DNA from: Ochrobactrum sp. BTU1 | GTDB lineage: Bacteria > Pseudomonadota > Alphaproteobacteria > Rhizobiales > Rhizobiaceae | Length of the DNA: 64,000 bases | Assembly (NCBI GenBank): GCA_018798825.1 | Contig: CP076355.1 | Coordinates: 1,146,001-1,210,000 of the forward strand | Direction: 5' to 3' | Part shown: positions 6,697 to 13,504 of the stretch, piece after piece | Layout: every line of letters begins with the position of its first letter | Position numbering within the stretch: the first letter of the stretch is position 1 | Program-made: the position numbers and the translations under genes | Notes under the pieces: generated by a model | Told to the model about the DNA's origin: nothing | Databases searched by the model: none | What the model saw: only the letters and a program-made list of their open reading frames with translations

Positions 6697-6994
6697 ATGA
6701 GCGACCGCTTGTTTGACAGTCCGGTTTTCGTGAAGGATAAACCTAACCCGCGGAATTGTCAGCATCGGAGATGCCGTGGATTTTCTCGATGAGCGGCCCT
6801 TGCACGACCCAGATTTGATTTGTGAGCCAGCTTGTAAAGCGTGCTGTGATGCTCACGACTGTATTAGACCAGTTGAAGCAGCAGAAAGCGCCATTCGAGG
6901 TTTCGCCAAGAAGCGCGGGATACTCGAAGAGCCGGAGGTCGCAATCCCTTGGATGCAGGTGAAAAACTCAGCTGGCGGACGGGTTCAGGCATAG
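6697..6994 (+). pseudogene. DUF982 gene, frameshifted copy
   Basis: The DNA from the ATGGAGG ribosome-binding site to the TAG at 6992-6994 is closely similar to the intact DUF982 gene at 36424-36726, including MSDRLFDSPVFVKD at the start and FAKKRGILEEPE near the end. A net loss of four bases around codon 16 puts the two halves in different frames and a stop follows early in the first frame. DUF982 proteins are small Rhizobiales proteins of unknown function. Upstream promoter and ribosome-binding site DNA is also shared, showing a segmental duplication. Confidence 0.75.
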
Positions 6995-7003
6995 GAGTGG
7001 GTC

Positions 7004-7204
7004 ATGCTTTGGTTTCTGTTTATCCTAGCAACAATAATAGCGGCTCTCGGCTATGTAACGACGACACTGGCTTGGAAAGAGATTAAGTACCATAGGAACC
7101 ATCCTCACCAGCCGCAATCACTAAGACTGAAAAGCACCGGCAACGCGCCGGGGTTTTTGTTGCCTTTCATTCCTCGGATCAGCTGCCGCTCGCCGCGGTT
7201 TTAG
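7004..7204 (+). CDS. Small membrane peptide downstream of DUF982, copy A
   Basis: ATG 7004 follows the DUF982 stop by nine bases with GGAGTGG upstream. Residues 1-20 (MLWFLFILATIIAALGYVTT) form one transmembrane helix, followed by a Lys/His-rich tail. Beyond about residue 45 the frame runs through the terminator hairpin at 7137-7158, so the original stop was probably lost and the tail is read-through. The homologous peptide at 36736 is broken in its helix, so this copy kept the peptide while losing DUF982, and the other copy did the reverse. Confidence 0.5.
   Translation: MLWFLFILATIIAALGYVTTTLAWKEIKYHRNHPHQPQSLRLKSTGNAPGFLLPFIPRISCRSPRF
7137..7158 (+). terminator. Intrinsic terminator after the DUF982 mini-operon
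   Basis: CCGGC (7137-7141) pairs with GCCGG (7147-7151), followed by GGTTTTTG. It is positionally equivalent to the hairpin at 36865-36883 behind the other DUF982 copy. Confidence 0.6.
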
Positions 7205-7216
7205 ATTGTCAAACTC

Positions 7217-7330
7217 TTGACGCTAAAAGATCACGAACTATCTGGTTTGCATTCACGGCATGACAGCCCCCCGCTCGAATGCTAAGTGAGTAACCCCGGA
7301 TTTGACCTACCGTCGTCCGGGGTTTTATTT
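7217..7330 (+). ncRNA. Candidate small RNA unit: promoter-like sequence plus terminator
   Basis: TTGACG (7217-7222) and TATCTG (7239-7244) at 16-base spacing resemble a sigma-70 promoter. About 50 bases downstream AACCCCGGA (7292-7300) pairs with TCCGGGGTT (7316-7324), followed by TTATTT. No open frame with a ribosome-binding site lies between. Predicted transcript is roughly 80 bases. Confidence 0.45.
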
Positions 7331-7342
7331 TCGGCGATCGGT

Positions 7343-7432
7343 GATAATCTGTCCATGCGTTGGTGAATATCAGACCACTTAAACGTATAACCTCGGCAAG
7401 GTCGCGCGCTGTTCTTGCCGGGGTTTGTTTCA
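7343..7432 (+). ncRNA. Candidate small RNA unit with GCGTTGGTGAAT leader
   Basis: A GATAAT box (about 7343) precedes GCGTTGGTGAATATCAGACC (7357-7376), which recurs with one mismatch at 23681-23700. The unit ends in CCTCGGCAAG (7391-7400) pairing with CTTGCCGGGG (7414-7423), then TTTGTTT. Two copies of leader plus terminator 16 kb apart, in different surroundings, argue for a mobile or duplicated small-RNA gene. The small membrane peptide at 7447 starts 24 bases after the hairpin. Confidence 0.5.
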
Positions 7433-7446
7433 GGAAGTGAGGACTG

Positions 7447-7569
7447 ATGAGCCAATTACGAGAATTTATTACGTCAGATATCGGACAGATGATTATCGGC
7501 GGGGCGACGCCAATTGTGGCTGTTGGGATATTGATCCTAGTCGCTCAACACCGTCGCGTTAAGTTCTGA
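7447..7569 (+). CDS. Single-span membrane peptide, 40 aa
   Basis: From ATG 7447 (GAAGTGAGGACTG upstream) the peptide reads MSQLREFITSDIGQM followed by a hydrophobic helix (GATPIVAVGILILVA) and a QHRRVKF tail. One transmembrane segment with a positive C-terminal tail is the shape of type I toxin peptides and of many phage moron peptides, but neither is shown. It sits just downstream of the small-RNA unit at 7343-7432. Confidence 0.45.
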   Translation: MSQLREFITSDIGQMIIGGATPIVAVGILILVAQHRRVKF

Positions 7570-7694
7570 AAAGAGGATTATGGAGCCAGCAACTCGGCCG
7601 CTCTTTCCTCTCCGAAGAGCTGTGTCGCAATCTGCTCAAGTAGCCGTCAAAGCTCGTGATCGGAACGAAAGGTATTTGCCGTGGTGAATAGGCG

Positions 7695-8077
7695 CTATGT
7701 GCGCACAGGCTGCGTTGCCATGGCCTCATTCACCTGATCGGCTTGGCTTCTGTCAGTCGCCCACAAAGTGTAACGGCGGGCAATACGGTTACAGGCTGAA
7801 CGTGCAGAGGAGTGTATTCCACCACTTTGCCATTTTCCCATTTACGCAGTCCCTAGTTTTCAAGAAATTCAGACCATTGACCTTCTGTTATTTCAATCGC
7901 ATCAGCAGGGATTATACAATCAGGATTTTTTTCATATCCAACAATCTGCGGCGTGGCATTGGATTCGTCTTCAGTTGGCGCAGGTACTTCACCGCAAACT
8001 GGTCCGGGTCTGCTGGCTGCACATCTATGACGAGTTTTATCAATCTCGGTCGGCTTATACGGCCTTGGCAGCGACAT
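7695..8077 (-). pseudogene. Phage tail-fibre-assembly-like gene, disrupted
   Basis: The minus frame from 8077 reads well to ITEGQWSEFLEN and then meets an in-frame TAG near 7850. Translation beyond it continues plausibly (GLRKWENGKVVEYTP, then VLPAVTL) and, after a one-base shift near 7765, ends ATDRSQADQVNEAM at the TAG 7695-7697. Two lesions in one short gene indicate a pseudogene. The layout with a C-terminal acidic, Trp-containing tail domain resembles small phage tail or tail-chaperone proteins, a tentative assignment. Confidence 0.4.
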
Positions 8078-8198
8078 TGCGGGAACGGTAACAGCTATCG
8101 GTCACGGCAAATATTTCATATCTCAGATCGTAATTGAAAAATTGGGCGCAAAGGAGGGCGAAGCCTTCTCGATTCAAAAACCTTCAAAGGTTTAATCG

Positions 8199-8402
8199 AT
8201 GTCAAAGCACTATGAAAATCGCCGTTGCAGTGTGTTGCGATATGCACGTGATCTGCGTAAGGCTGTAAATGCTAAACGTCTAATTGTAACAGCCTGTGAA
8301 GGTCTGTTGCTTTCTCTTCTTAAGCAGCCCGCACGCTATCCTGAGTGGCGCGAAGCCCTAGCGCGCGAAAGTCTGAAGGAAATTGAAGATGAAGTGGGAT
8401 GA
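8199..8402 (+). CDS. Small hypothetical protein upstream of dCMP deaminase, 67 aa
   Basis: ATG 8199; helical, basic peptide (MSKHYENRRCSVLRYARDLR, then CEGLLLSLLKQPARYPEW and an acidic KEIEDEVG end). Its last 14 bases overlap the deaminase start, so the two genes are coupled. It is not a family I recognise; such short helical proteins commonly precede nucleotide-metabolism genes in phages. Intact. Confidence 0.55.
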   Translation: MSKHYENRRCSVLRYARDLRKAVNAKRLIVTACEGLLLSLLKQPARYPEWREALARESLKEIEDEVG

Positions 8403-8820
8403 GTTCTTTATGGAGCATGCGCGCCTTGCTGCACGTAAATCCAAAGACACTACCAAAGTGGGTGCAGCTTTGATTGGGCCGGACGGTGAAGTCCGGCTCA
8501 CTGCTTTTAACGGCCCGCCAAAGGGCGTAAATGACACGCCAGATCGTTTCCAGCGACCAGCTAAATATCTCTTCGCAAGCCACGCCGAAGCAAACCTTAT
8601 CGCCTTTGCAGCACGTGGAGGCATCCAGACTAAAGGCTGCCTTGTGTATATCACACACGCCCCTTGTGCTAGTTGCGCCCGTACGCTCATTCAGGCAGGC
8701 ATCATCGGCGTTGTCTTTGGTGACGGCACCACGTCTATGCCAACGGAAGAATTTGAAGCGGCCAAGACGATGTTAGGCGAGGCCGGAGTGGGCTATTTGG
8801 CGATAGACGCCTTGCCCTAG
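8389..8820 (+). CDS. Deoxycytidylate deaminase-family protein
   Basis: 143 residues from ATG 8389, with AAGGA about nine bases upstream; a TTG at 8383 is less likely. The zinc-dependent cytidine/dCMP deaminase signature is complete: SHAEANL (His and catalytic Glu) near residues 63-69 and APCASCA (two Cys ligands) near 91-97. KVGAALIGPDGEV forms the first strands. Phage-type dCMP deaminases convert dCMP to dUMP for thymidylate synthesis. Position between two tRNA scars and beside phage remnants favours an element-borne copy. A strong hairpin follows the stop. Confidence 0.85.
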   Translation: MKWDEFFMEHARLAARKSKDTTKVGAALIGPDGEVRLTAFNGPPKGVNDTPDRFQRPAKYLFASHAEANLIAFAARGGIQTKGCLVYITHAPCASCARTLIQAGIIGVVFGDGTTSMPTEEFEAAKTMLGEAGVGYLAIDALP

Positions 8821-8827
8821 AACAAAG

Positions 8828-8855
8828 GATAGTGCTGCGCGGGTGCAGCACTATC
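8828..8855 (+). terminator. Strong hairpin after the deaminase gene
   Basis: GATAGTGCTGC (8828-8838) pairs perfectly with GCAGCACTATC (8845-8855) over a six-base loop, eight bases after the deaminase stop. There is no T-run, so it may protect the mRNA end or act with Rho rather than as a classical intrinsic terminator. Confidence 0.55.
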
Positions 8856-8975
8856 GCCAAAAGCGCCTCATCGCAGCACCATTTTTGTTAAACAGCATAA
8901 CTCTATATACACTTTTAGAGACAACAAGATCTCAAAAACTTAACGTTTTCAATGTTGTATCGTGTTGTTTCTAGA

Positions 8976-9027
8976 CACATCCCTCGCAAGGATGGGATCA
9001 GCAGTTCGAGTCTGCGATGCGGCACCA
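8976..9027 (+). other. Second tRNA 3'-half scar (anticodon loop CTCGCAA)
   Basis: CATCC (8978-8982), loop CTCGCAA and GGATG (8990-8994) form a perfect anticodon arm; a T-arm with TTCGAGT and a GATGCGGCACCA end follow. It matches the scar at 2239-2289 at most positions but differs by paired, compensating changes in the anticodon stem and in the acceptor strand. No tRNA 5' half lies upstream. It therefore looks like the far end of a second or older element that used a related tRNA, so 2290-9027 may itself be a nested island. Confidence 0.6.
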
Positions 9028-9348
9028 CTTTTCATTGAAAATTCATTTGGATAGGATTTAATCTCCCCTACGGATTCGTGTCTCTTGAATGCTGGTAGCC
9101 ATCAGTTGAGAAGCAAAGAGAAACGCATTACGTCATCAGGTCAGTCCCGCCCGGCACTTGCTCAGACGAGGCTTTTTTTATCCTCGTGTTTGATAAACCA
9201 ACAGTTGGCGGCCGCTGGTTCCTCGTGTCGGCTCGTGTGGCAAAGTTTTCCACACAAGGTGGCAGCTGGTGAGGCGGCCAAAAGGCGACGGGTGAATTGG
9301 CCATATTATTTTGTTTACTAAGCAGTTTGTTTGAGCAATATCGTCCAC
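9028..9348. other. Non-coding stretch right of the tRNA scar
   Basis: No supported gene. It holds a short inverted repeat ACGAGG...CCTCGT around a TTTTTTTAT tract (about 9163-9188) that could terminate transcription in either direction, and a further CCTCGTGT nearby. Open frames here lack ribosome-binding sites and recognisable domains. Confidence 0.4.
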
Positions 9349-9564
9349 ATGAAAACAACTTGCCTTTTTCTGGCCAGCGCTGCCTTCACTTGCCTTTACT
9401 ACGAGCGGTACTGGCGTTGGCGAGACTGCATCGGTGAAGCGTCTTCAAGCTGCGTGACTGGAGACGGAAGTAATCTGACCAGTGGCGGCCAACTATGGGG
9501 TTTATTCGCAGTAGTATTTCTCTTGCTTGCATTGTGTTCGGTTTTCCGATCACGACAACATTAG
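9349..9564 (+). CDS. Two-span small membrane protein, 71 aa
   Basis: The frame from ATG 9349 gives MKTTCLFLASAAFTCLYY, a short loop with paired cysteines (RDCIGEASSSCVTGDGSNLT) and a second span (LWGLFAVVFLLLALCSVF). Small proteins with a WRDC...C loop between two helices are seen on Rhizobiales islands; function unknown. There is no strong Shine-Dalgarno sequence, so the start is tentative, with an in-frame alternative at 9331. Confidence 0.45.
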   Translation: MKTTCLFLASAAFTCLYYERYWRWRDCIGEASSSCVTGDGSNLTSGGQLWGLFAVVFLLLALCSVFRSRQH

Positions 9565-9760
9565 GCCTAAGATCAGAAAAGGCTGGACGTTTCAGGCTAT
9601 CAACATTCCTAGCCAGTGTACTGACACTTCCGTCAACTGTTGAGACAAGCACACGTTGCACCTTAGCTTCAGCGCCGCCGTTCTGATTTGTAGCCCGCCT
9701 GGGTGCTCCGAAACGTGGCGGGTATTGTTTTTGTAAAGTATCACTCTGAAGTCATATTCG

Positions 9761-9882
9761 GTAATGTGAGTGAAGCATGATTGAGTTTCCCCGAAGGGGG
9801 CGATTTCTCCGAAAGGATTTCGCCCGGACCGTGGTTTTACATCATATGTCCTCGCAGGTTCAAATCCTGCTATCTCACTTAC
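9761..9882 (+). other. tRNA-like structured element with T-arm and extended closing stem
   Basis: GTAA and GTGAG (9761-9764, 9766-9770, one bulged T) pair with CTCAC and TTAC (9874-9882). Immediately inside the 3' side is a perfect T-arm: GCAGG, TTCAAAT, CCTGC (9854-9870). A GGGCGA/TCGCCC hairpin (9798-9803, 9820-9825) lies in the 5' half. No normal D-arm or anticodon arm is evident and no CCA follows. The layout parallels the element at 490-604 (minus). It could be a degenerate or intron-like tRNA or another structured RNA. Confidence 0.3.
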
Positions 9883-10167
9883 TTCTATCCATCCTTCACG
9901 GCTTTCGCCGCCTCGTATTCCTTTGTGGCTTTGCCTCGAACTCAAAAAGACCTTATGCTGGACACATCGGGCCTTGGATTTGCTAGCGTCTTTCGGAACC
10001 CTGATGTGCCGCCCCGAAAGAGGTAGCAAAAACGTAAAGTATTCGCGCCTTAGACCTGTCGCGTGCGGCAGGGCCAAGCAGTAAACCTAACATGTTGTGA
10101 CTAATTTATAGGGCTTTTATTTTATAATGTGTGTGGTTTACTTCTTCGAAGAGAAAAGGAGATAAAC
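9883..10167. other. Non-coding stretch with leader of the exported protein gene
   Basis: Nothing coding that I can support. The last part (about 10100-10160) is AT-rich with a TATAAT box near 10123 that could be the minus-10 element for the gene at 10168. Confidence 0.4.
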
Positions 10168-10428
10168 ATGCATTCCAGAATAATGTTAATTTTGATCGGT
10201 TTCGCCATATCTTCGGGTTCCAGCGCGAATGCAGAAACGAAGAAGCCTAAATTTGAGATGAATGCAGACCGAATGGAGCAAGTTTCAAAAACAACAACTC
10301 AGCTCAACGGCAATGCGGTAATCCGGTTGGGAGGATCAGAGATTAGAACCAACAAGGCAAGGATTGTCTTCAATACAAATAAAGTAACCGTTTATACAGA
10401 TACGTTTATCGCGACTGGAAATAGATAG
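10168..10428 (+). CDS. Small exported LptA/OstA-like protein, 86 aa
   Basis: ATG 10168 is preceded by AAGGAG at ideal spacing. A signal peptide (MHSRIMLILIGFAISSG..., cleavage after NAE, about 25) is followed by ADRMEQVSKTTTQLNGNAVI and RTNKARIVFNTNKVTVY, the repeating strand pattern of LptA/OstA beta-jellyroll units. At about 60 mature residues it would be only about half an LptA domain. It may be a minimal periplasmic jellyroll or a remnant. It is unlinked to lptBC and stands near polysaccharide genes. Confidence 0.5.
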   Translation: MHSRIMLILIGFAISSGSSANAETKKPKFEMNADRMEQVSKTTTQLNGNAVIRLGGSEIRTNKARIVFNTNKVTVYTDTFIATGNR

Positions 10429-10605
10429 TTCAACTGTGAAACATTACTGAGGCAAAGCGTCAACGGAGTGCGAGGGTGTTTCGCACCTCGGGCGGACCAA
10501 GCGCCGATCCTTGCATGGAGCTGACGGGCCGTGACTATCCTCTAGGAAAAGGCAGGTCACTATAGCGTCATAGAAAATGGCGGGGCGGGCTTGCTGTTAC
10601 GATTA

Positions 10606-11424
10606 CTATGGCCTGTAGTTTATAGTCGCTCGTTCAATGGTTTTCGATACGCGGATGCCCCAAAACATAACTGTTCTGCGCCGCGTTTTTCTCACGAAAC
10701 GCAATGCCTCTCGTTTCAATTTGGTAAGCACGCCTACCTTCTTGCTTTTTGCAATTGACGCTACTTTCCGACCATCTTCGATACCACTGGCCAAGTATCC
10801 ACTTTGTGGTGCGGATCCATTGTTCAATATTATGTCTTGAACAGCGATAGCGGGTTGCATTTGCCAAAGTGAGAAATCGTTGACGGTTGGATCGAACAGA
10901 TAGTCATCGATCGGAGTTAAACCGGCCACATAGTTCATGAGCGCCTTGCGAGCAGCGCTTTTGCTAATCACATAAGCACCTGATCCCCAATGCTTGAAAG
11001 CAAGTTGGACCAGCTTCCGATCATTTATAAGACCAACGTGCTTTGTCGCAATGATTGTTGGCTCGTTGACAGTTTCCAGCTTAACTATTTCTGCCCCAGA
11101 TGGAATCCAATCAACCGAGTTTATAAATGCACCCGCATCATCAGATAAATGCAGGTCATCTTCCATCACGACAGCGTAGTCATCCACGCCTGCCACTATT
11201 TTCCGAAATATGGCGATGTGGGACTCAGCACAGGCGATTTCGCCCACCGTCATCGGTTTTCCCTGTTGGCGTTGAGCTCGGTATACTTTAATGTCATTGT
11301 CAGAAAATAATTTACCATCAACCGCCGGTAGTCGTTCAAAATCAATTGATTGAGATTGCAAAATTTGCGACATCCGCGCCATACGTTCTGGGGCGCGATC
11401 AAGATTGACAATATAACACTTCAT
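10606..11424 (-). CDS. Glycosyltransferase family 25 (LPS/LOS type)
   Basis: 272 residues. MKCYIVNLDRAPERMARM is the GT25 N-terminal signature (beta-1,4-galactosyltransferase/LgtB-like), DFERLPAVDG follows, and YAVVMEDDLHLSDD contains the acidic metal-binding EDD. Later blocks HWGSGAYVISKSAA and PIDDYLFDP are also typical. Such enzymes add sugars to lipooligosaccharide cores in the cytoplasm. It is divergent from a polysaccharide deacetylase 60 bp away, suggesting a shared promoter region and a role in surface glycan modification. Intact, ordinary length. Confidence 0.88.
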   Translation of the reverse strand: MKCYIVNLDRAPERMARMSQILQSQSIDFERLPAVDGKLFSDNDIKVYRAQRQQGKPMTVGEIACAESHIAIFRKIVAGVDDYAVVMEDDLHLSDDAGAFINSVDWIPSGAEIVKLETVNEPTIIATKHVGLINDRKLVQLAFKHWGSGAYVISKSAARKALMNYVAGLTPIDDYLFDPTVNDFSLWQMQPAIAVQDIILNNGSAPQSGYLASGIEDGRKVASIAKSKKVGVLTKLKREALRFVRKTRRRTVMFWGIRVSKTIERATINYRP

Positions 11425-11484
11425 AATGATTTAACCTGTTACACCTTCGTGTCGCGCATCAAAATTTTATGCAATTGAGGTTCT

Positions 11485-12186
11485 ATGGCCGTTCCCGTGC
11501 TTCTCTATCACCAAATAGCTGCTTTGCCTCAAAGAAATGTGCCTTACCAAGGACTATTTGTTCACCCCGATAGTTTTCGTCGGCAAATGCGATCCCTGAA
11601 ATATTTAGGCTATAAAGGGCTTTCCGTTCGTGATGCTTGGCCATACTTGCGCGGAGAAAAGCAAGGCAAGGTCGTGGTGATTACGTTTGATGATGGTTTT
11701 CGGAACACATTCGAAAACGCTGCACCTGTCCTCGCGGATTGTGGATTCACCGCCACAAATTATTTCGTAGCCAATCAGATTGGCGGAAGCAATGTGTGGG
11801 ATCAAAAGGAGGGGTTACCGGACACCCCCTGCATGAGCCTGTCACAAATGCGAGAATGGCACGCGCTGGGCCATGAAGTGGGCGCTCATACGCTTGACCA
11901 TGTCCTGTTACCCGATACTGACGATCATGAGGCTCGCCGCCAAATCACTCAATCTAAAAGTATGTTGGAGGATATGCTTGGTTGGTCCGTACCAAGTTTT
12001 TGTTATCCGTATGGCGGGAACAATCAGCGGCATCGCGACATGGTGCGCGATGCTGGTTATGAAAGCGCTTTTACAACCGTCAGTAAGAGTGCCAAGCCTG
12101 ATGATGACACATATGGAATTCCGCGGTTCTATATCAGATACCGACACTCGGTTGCCGAAGCGCTTCTACGTATTATGCTGAAGTAA
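11485..12186 (+). CDS. NodB-type polysaccharide deacetylase
   Basis: 233 residues forming a carbohydrate-esterase-4 fold: VPVLLYHQI at the start, VVITFDDGF (motif 1, catalytic Asp and metal Asp), VGAHTLDHVLL (motif 2, HxxxD/H metal ligands) and SFCYPYGG (motif 3). No signal peptide, so it would act in the cytoplasm on a glycan precursor, as NodB does. Divergent from the GT25 gene. ATG 11485 follows GAGGTTCT. Substrate unknown; N-acetylated surface saccharide is the best guess. Confidence 0.88.
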   Translation: MAVPVLLYHQIAALPQRNVPYQGLFVHPDSFRRQMRSLKYLGYKGLSVRDAWPYLRGEKQGKVVVITFDDGFRNTFENAAPVLADCGFTATNYFVANQIGGSNVWDQKEGLPDTPCMSLSQMREWHALGHEVGAHTLDHVLLPDTDDHEARRQITQSKSMLEDMLGWSVPSFCYPYGGNNQRHRDMVRDAGYESAFTTVSKSAKPDDDTYGIPRFYIRYRHSVAEALLRIMLK

Positions 12187-12207
12187 TTAAAATCAAGAAA
12201 GCTTATT

Positions 12208-12504
12208 TTAGAGCTCATCGGCGGCCTTCCAAGAATCTTTGTGCTGTAACTCTGTTCGGCTAAACTGACGCTGGCTGATTTGATTGACGCGTGGATCAAT
12301 TGCAACTGGTTCGGACGATGAAATGGCAGCGCCACTCGACACCATACCACCGACATTCCTGCTTGCCGTCAGCGAGTAACTCAGATTCTCAACAATCGGC
12401 AGCATCGTGCCGCCTGTTTCATGAATGACATTCGCAAGGACATGCGATCCGCTTATCCGACAGATTACGGCGCTGCGCTTTATTAAAAAATGGCTCTCCT
12501 GCAA
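12208..12504 (-). CDS. Hypothetical protein, 98 aa, uncertain
   Basis: The minus frame begins at a TTG (12504); an ATG lies near residue 34. The peptide contains LPIVENLSYSLTASRNVGGM and a polar C terminus, with no membrane segment and no family I know. It converges on the deacetylase gene and may be a fragment of a larger gene. Coding status is doubtful. Confidence 0.25.
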   Translation of the reverse strand: MQESHFLIKRSAVICRISGSHVLANVIHETGGTMLPIVENLSYSLTASRNVGGMVSSGAAISSSEPVAIDPRVNQISQRQFSRTELQHKDSWKAADEL

Positions 12505-12937
12505 CTAACCTCTGCCTGCGGAGGAAGCCCACCAAAAGGTGCCGCCCTTCCACGGAGAACGTCTTCTTTTCCATCTGATTGACCTTAAAAGGTAGCGTTG
12601 AGAACGTCGTTACATCGCGCTCGATTTCTCTTCTTTTATAGACATTATGCGATGATCAATTAGCGCCGTCCCAAACCCGAAAACTTTCAACCCCGTGCGC
12701 TTCACCGCGTTAAACTTTTCGTTAGACGCCGTTCCTATCTAACAAGAGCTCGAGTATCATAGTGGTGCGGTGAGATAAATGCGAATCAGTCTTAGCGCAG
12801 AACCTCGGCAAGCCCGTGCTGCCGGGGTTTTTTGCCGAAACACTCACGCTAACCCGACCCGCCAGGACCACCCGCTAATAGACGCGAACTTGTATAGCGA
12901 AGTCTTATATTGCCTCATATTCAAGCAGGAGGCGCAC
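12505..12937. other. Non-coding stretch with one terminator element
   Basis: No supported gene. It carries the terminator unit at 12801-12834 with the shared TTAGCGCAG lead-in; a TATCAT box near 12756 could be its promoter. The AGCAGGAGG ribosome-binding site of the hipB-like pseudogene follows at about 12924. Confidence 0.4.
12801..12834 (+). terminator. Stand-alone intrinsic terminator element
   Basis: AACCTCGGCA (12801-12810) pairs with TGCCGGGGTT (12820-12829), followed by TTTTGCC, and is preceded by the family lead-in GCGCAG. No plus-strand gene ends upstream of it. Confidence 0.65.
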
Positions 12938-13188
12938 ATGACCGATTCCATCGCCCGTACAGAAAGACAGTTAAGTGCCATCATCCGTCGCGCTCGCAGG
13001 CAATCCAGCCTCACTCCAAGGGCTCTCGGTGATCTGCTCCATATGCGCCAGGGCATGATCTTTCGCCTTCAGGCAGGGGAGCAAGCTGCCAGCCGCGTAC
13101 CCTGATGGCTGGGTGATCTGCTCTAAAGCTCGAACTGGTGATCCACCCTCGGACGAAGGCAAGCGCGTCAGACATTAAGAATATATGA
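12938..13188 (+). pseudogene. hipB-like antitoxin gene, frameshifted
   Basis: ATG 12938, after AGGAGG, starts an XRE helix-turn-helix protein (IIRRARRQSSLTPRALGDLL, HMRQGMIFRLQAGE). The frame stops at a TGA near 13103. In another frame the expected C terminus continues (LELVIHPRTKASASDI) to the TGA 13186-13188, with one further in-frame stop. So at least a frameshift and a nonsense change have killed it. Its end overlaps the ATG of a hipA-like remnant, the normal hipBA arrangement. Confidence 0.75.
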
Positions 13189-13434
13189 TGGTACGGCGCA
13201 ACCCACATACGCCTCTCAAATGTCTTTCTGAAGGCCCGTCTCGTCGGATTGTTGCGCCGGGTAAACTCTGGTGCAATGGACTCAACCTTCGTCCCGCGAA
13301 TGGTTCGCCTGGAGCGAGACATTTCCTGTTTCGGTGTCGTCGTCGCCACCTTACGGCGCAACAAAATCACGAGAGGGCGACCGGTGCCCTCGCGCCGCGC
13401 CTGCCTGAGAGCGGTCGTGACAGATTGCAATTAA
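13185..13434 (+). pseudogene. hipA-like kinase toxin, N-terminal remnant
   Basis: Pieces of a HipA N-terminal region can be read in three frames: an ATG-Val-Arg-Arg start at 13185, ARLVGLLRRVNSGAMDSTF in a second frame and WFAWSETFPVSVS in a third. These match the order usual in HipA (ARLVGxLRR, SGAxxFxYD, WLAWExxxPVSxS). At least two frameshifts separate them and the kinase core is absent before the ATPase gene ends at 13505. The module is inactive. Confidence 0.55.
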
Positions 13435-13504
13435 GATACAAGACGCATTTTGCCAAATGTACCAATCACTTCGCTTTTCATAAGTGATACACCAGCGCCG
13501 GTGC

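Noticed and set aside
7697..8137. Plus-strand 146-aa open frame
   Set aside because: It is the antisense of the tail-fibre-like pseudogene and has an aromatic/basic composition with no domain.
9085..9321. Plus and minus open frames of about 76 aa near the second tRNA scar
   Set aside because: They cross a T7 tract and inverted repeats, lack ribosome-binding sites and have no recognisable domain.
9592..10077. Minus-strand 161-aa open frame with GFEPARTYDV
   Set aside because: The GFEPA string is the typical product of reading antisense through a tRNA T-arm (TTCAAATCC); the frame covers the structured element and is not a protein.
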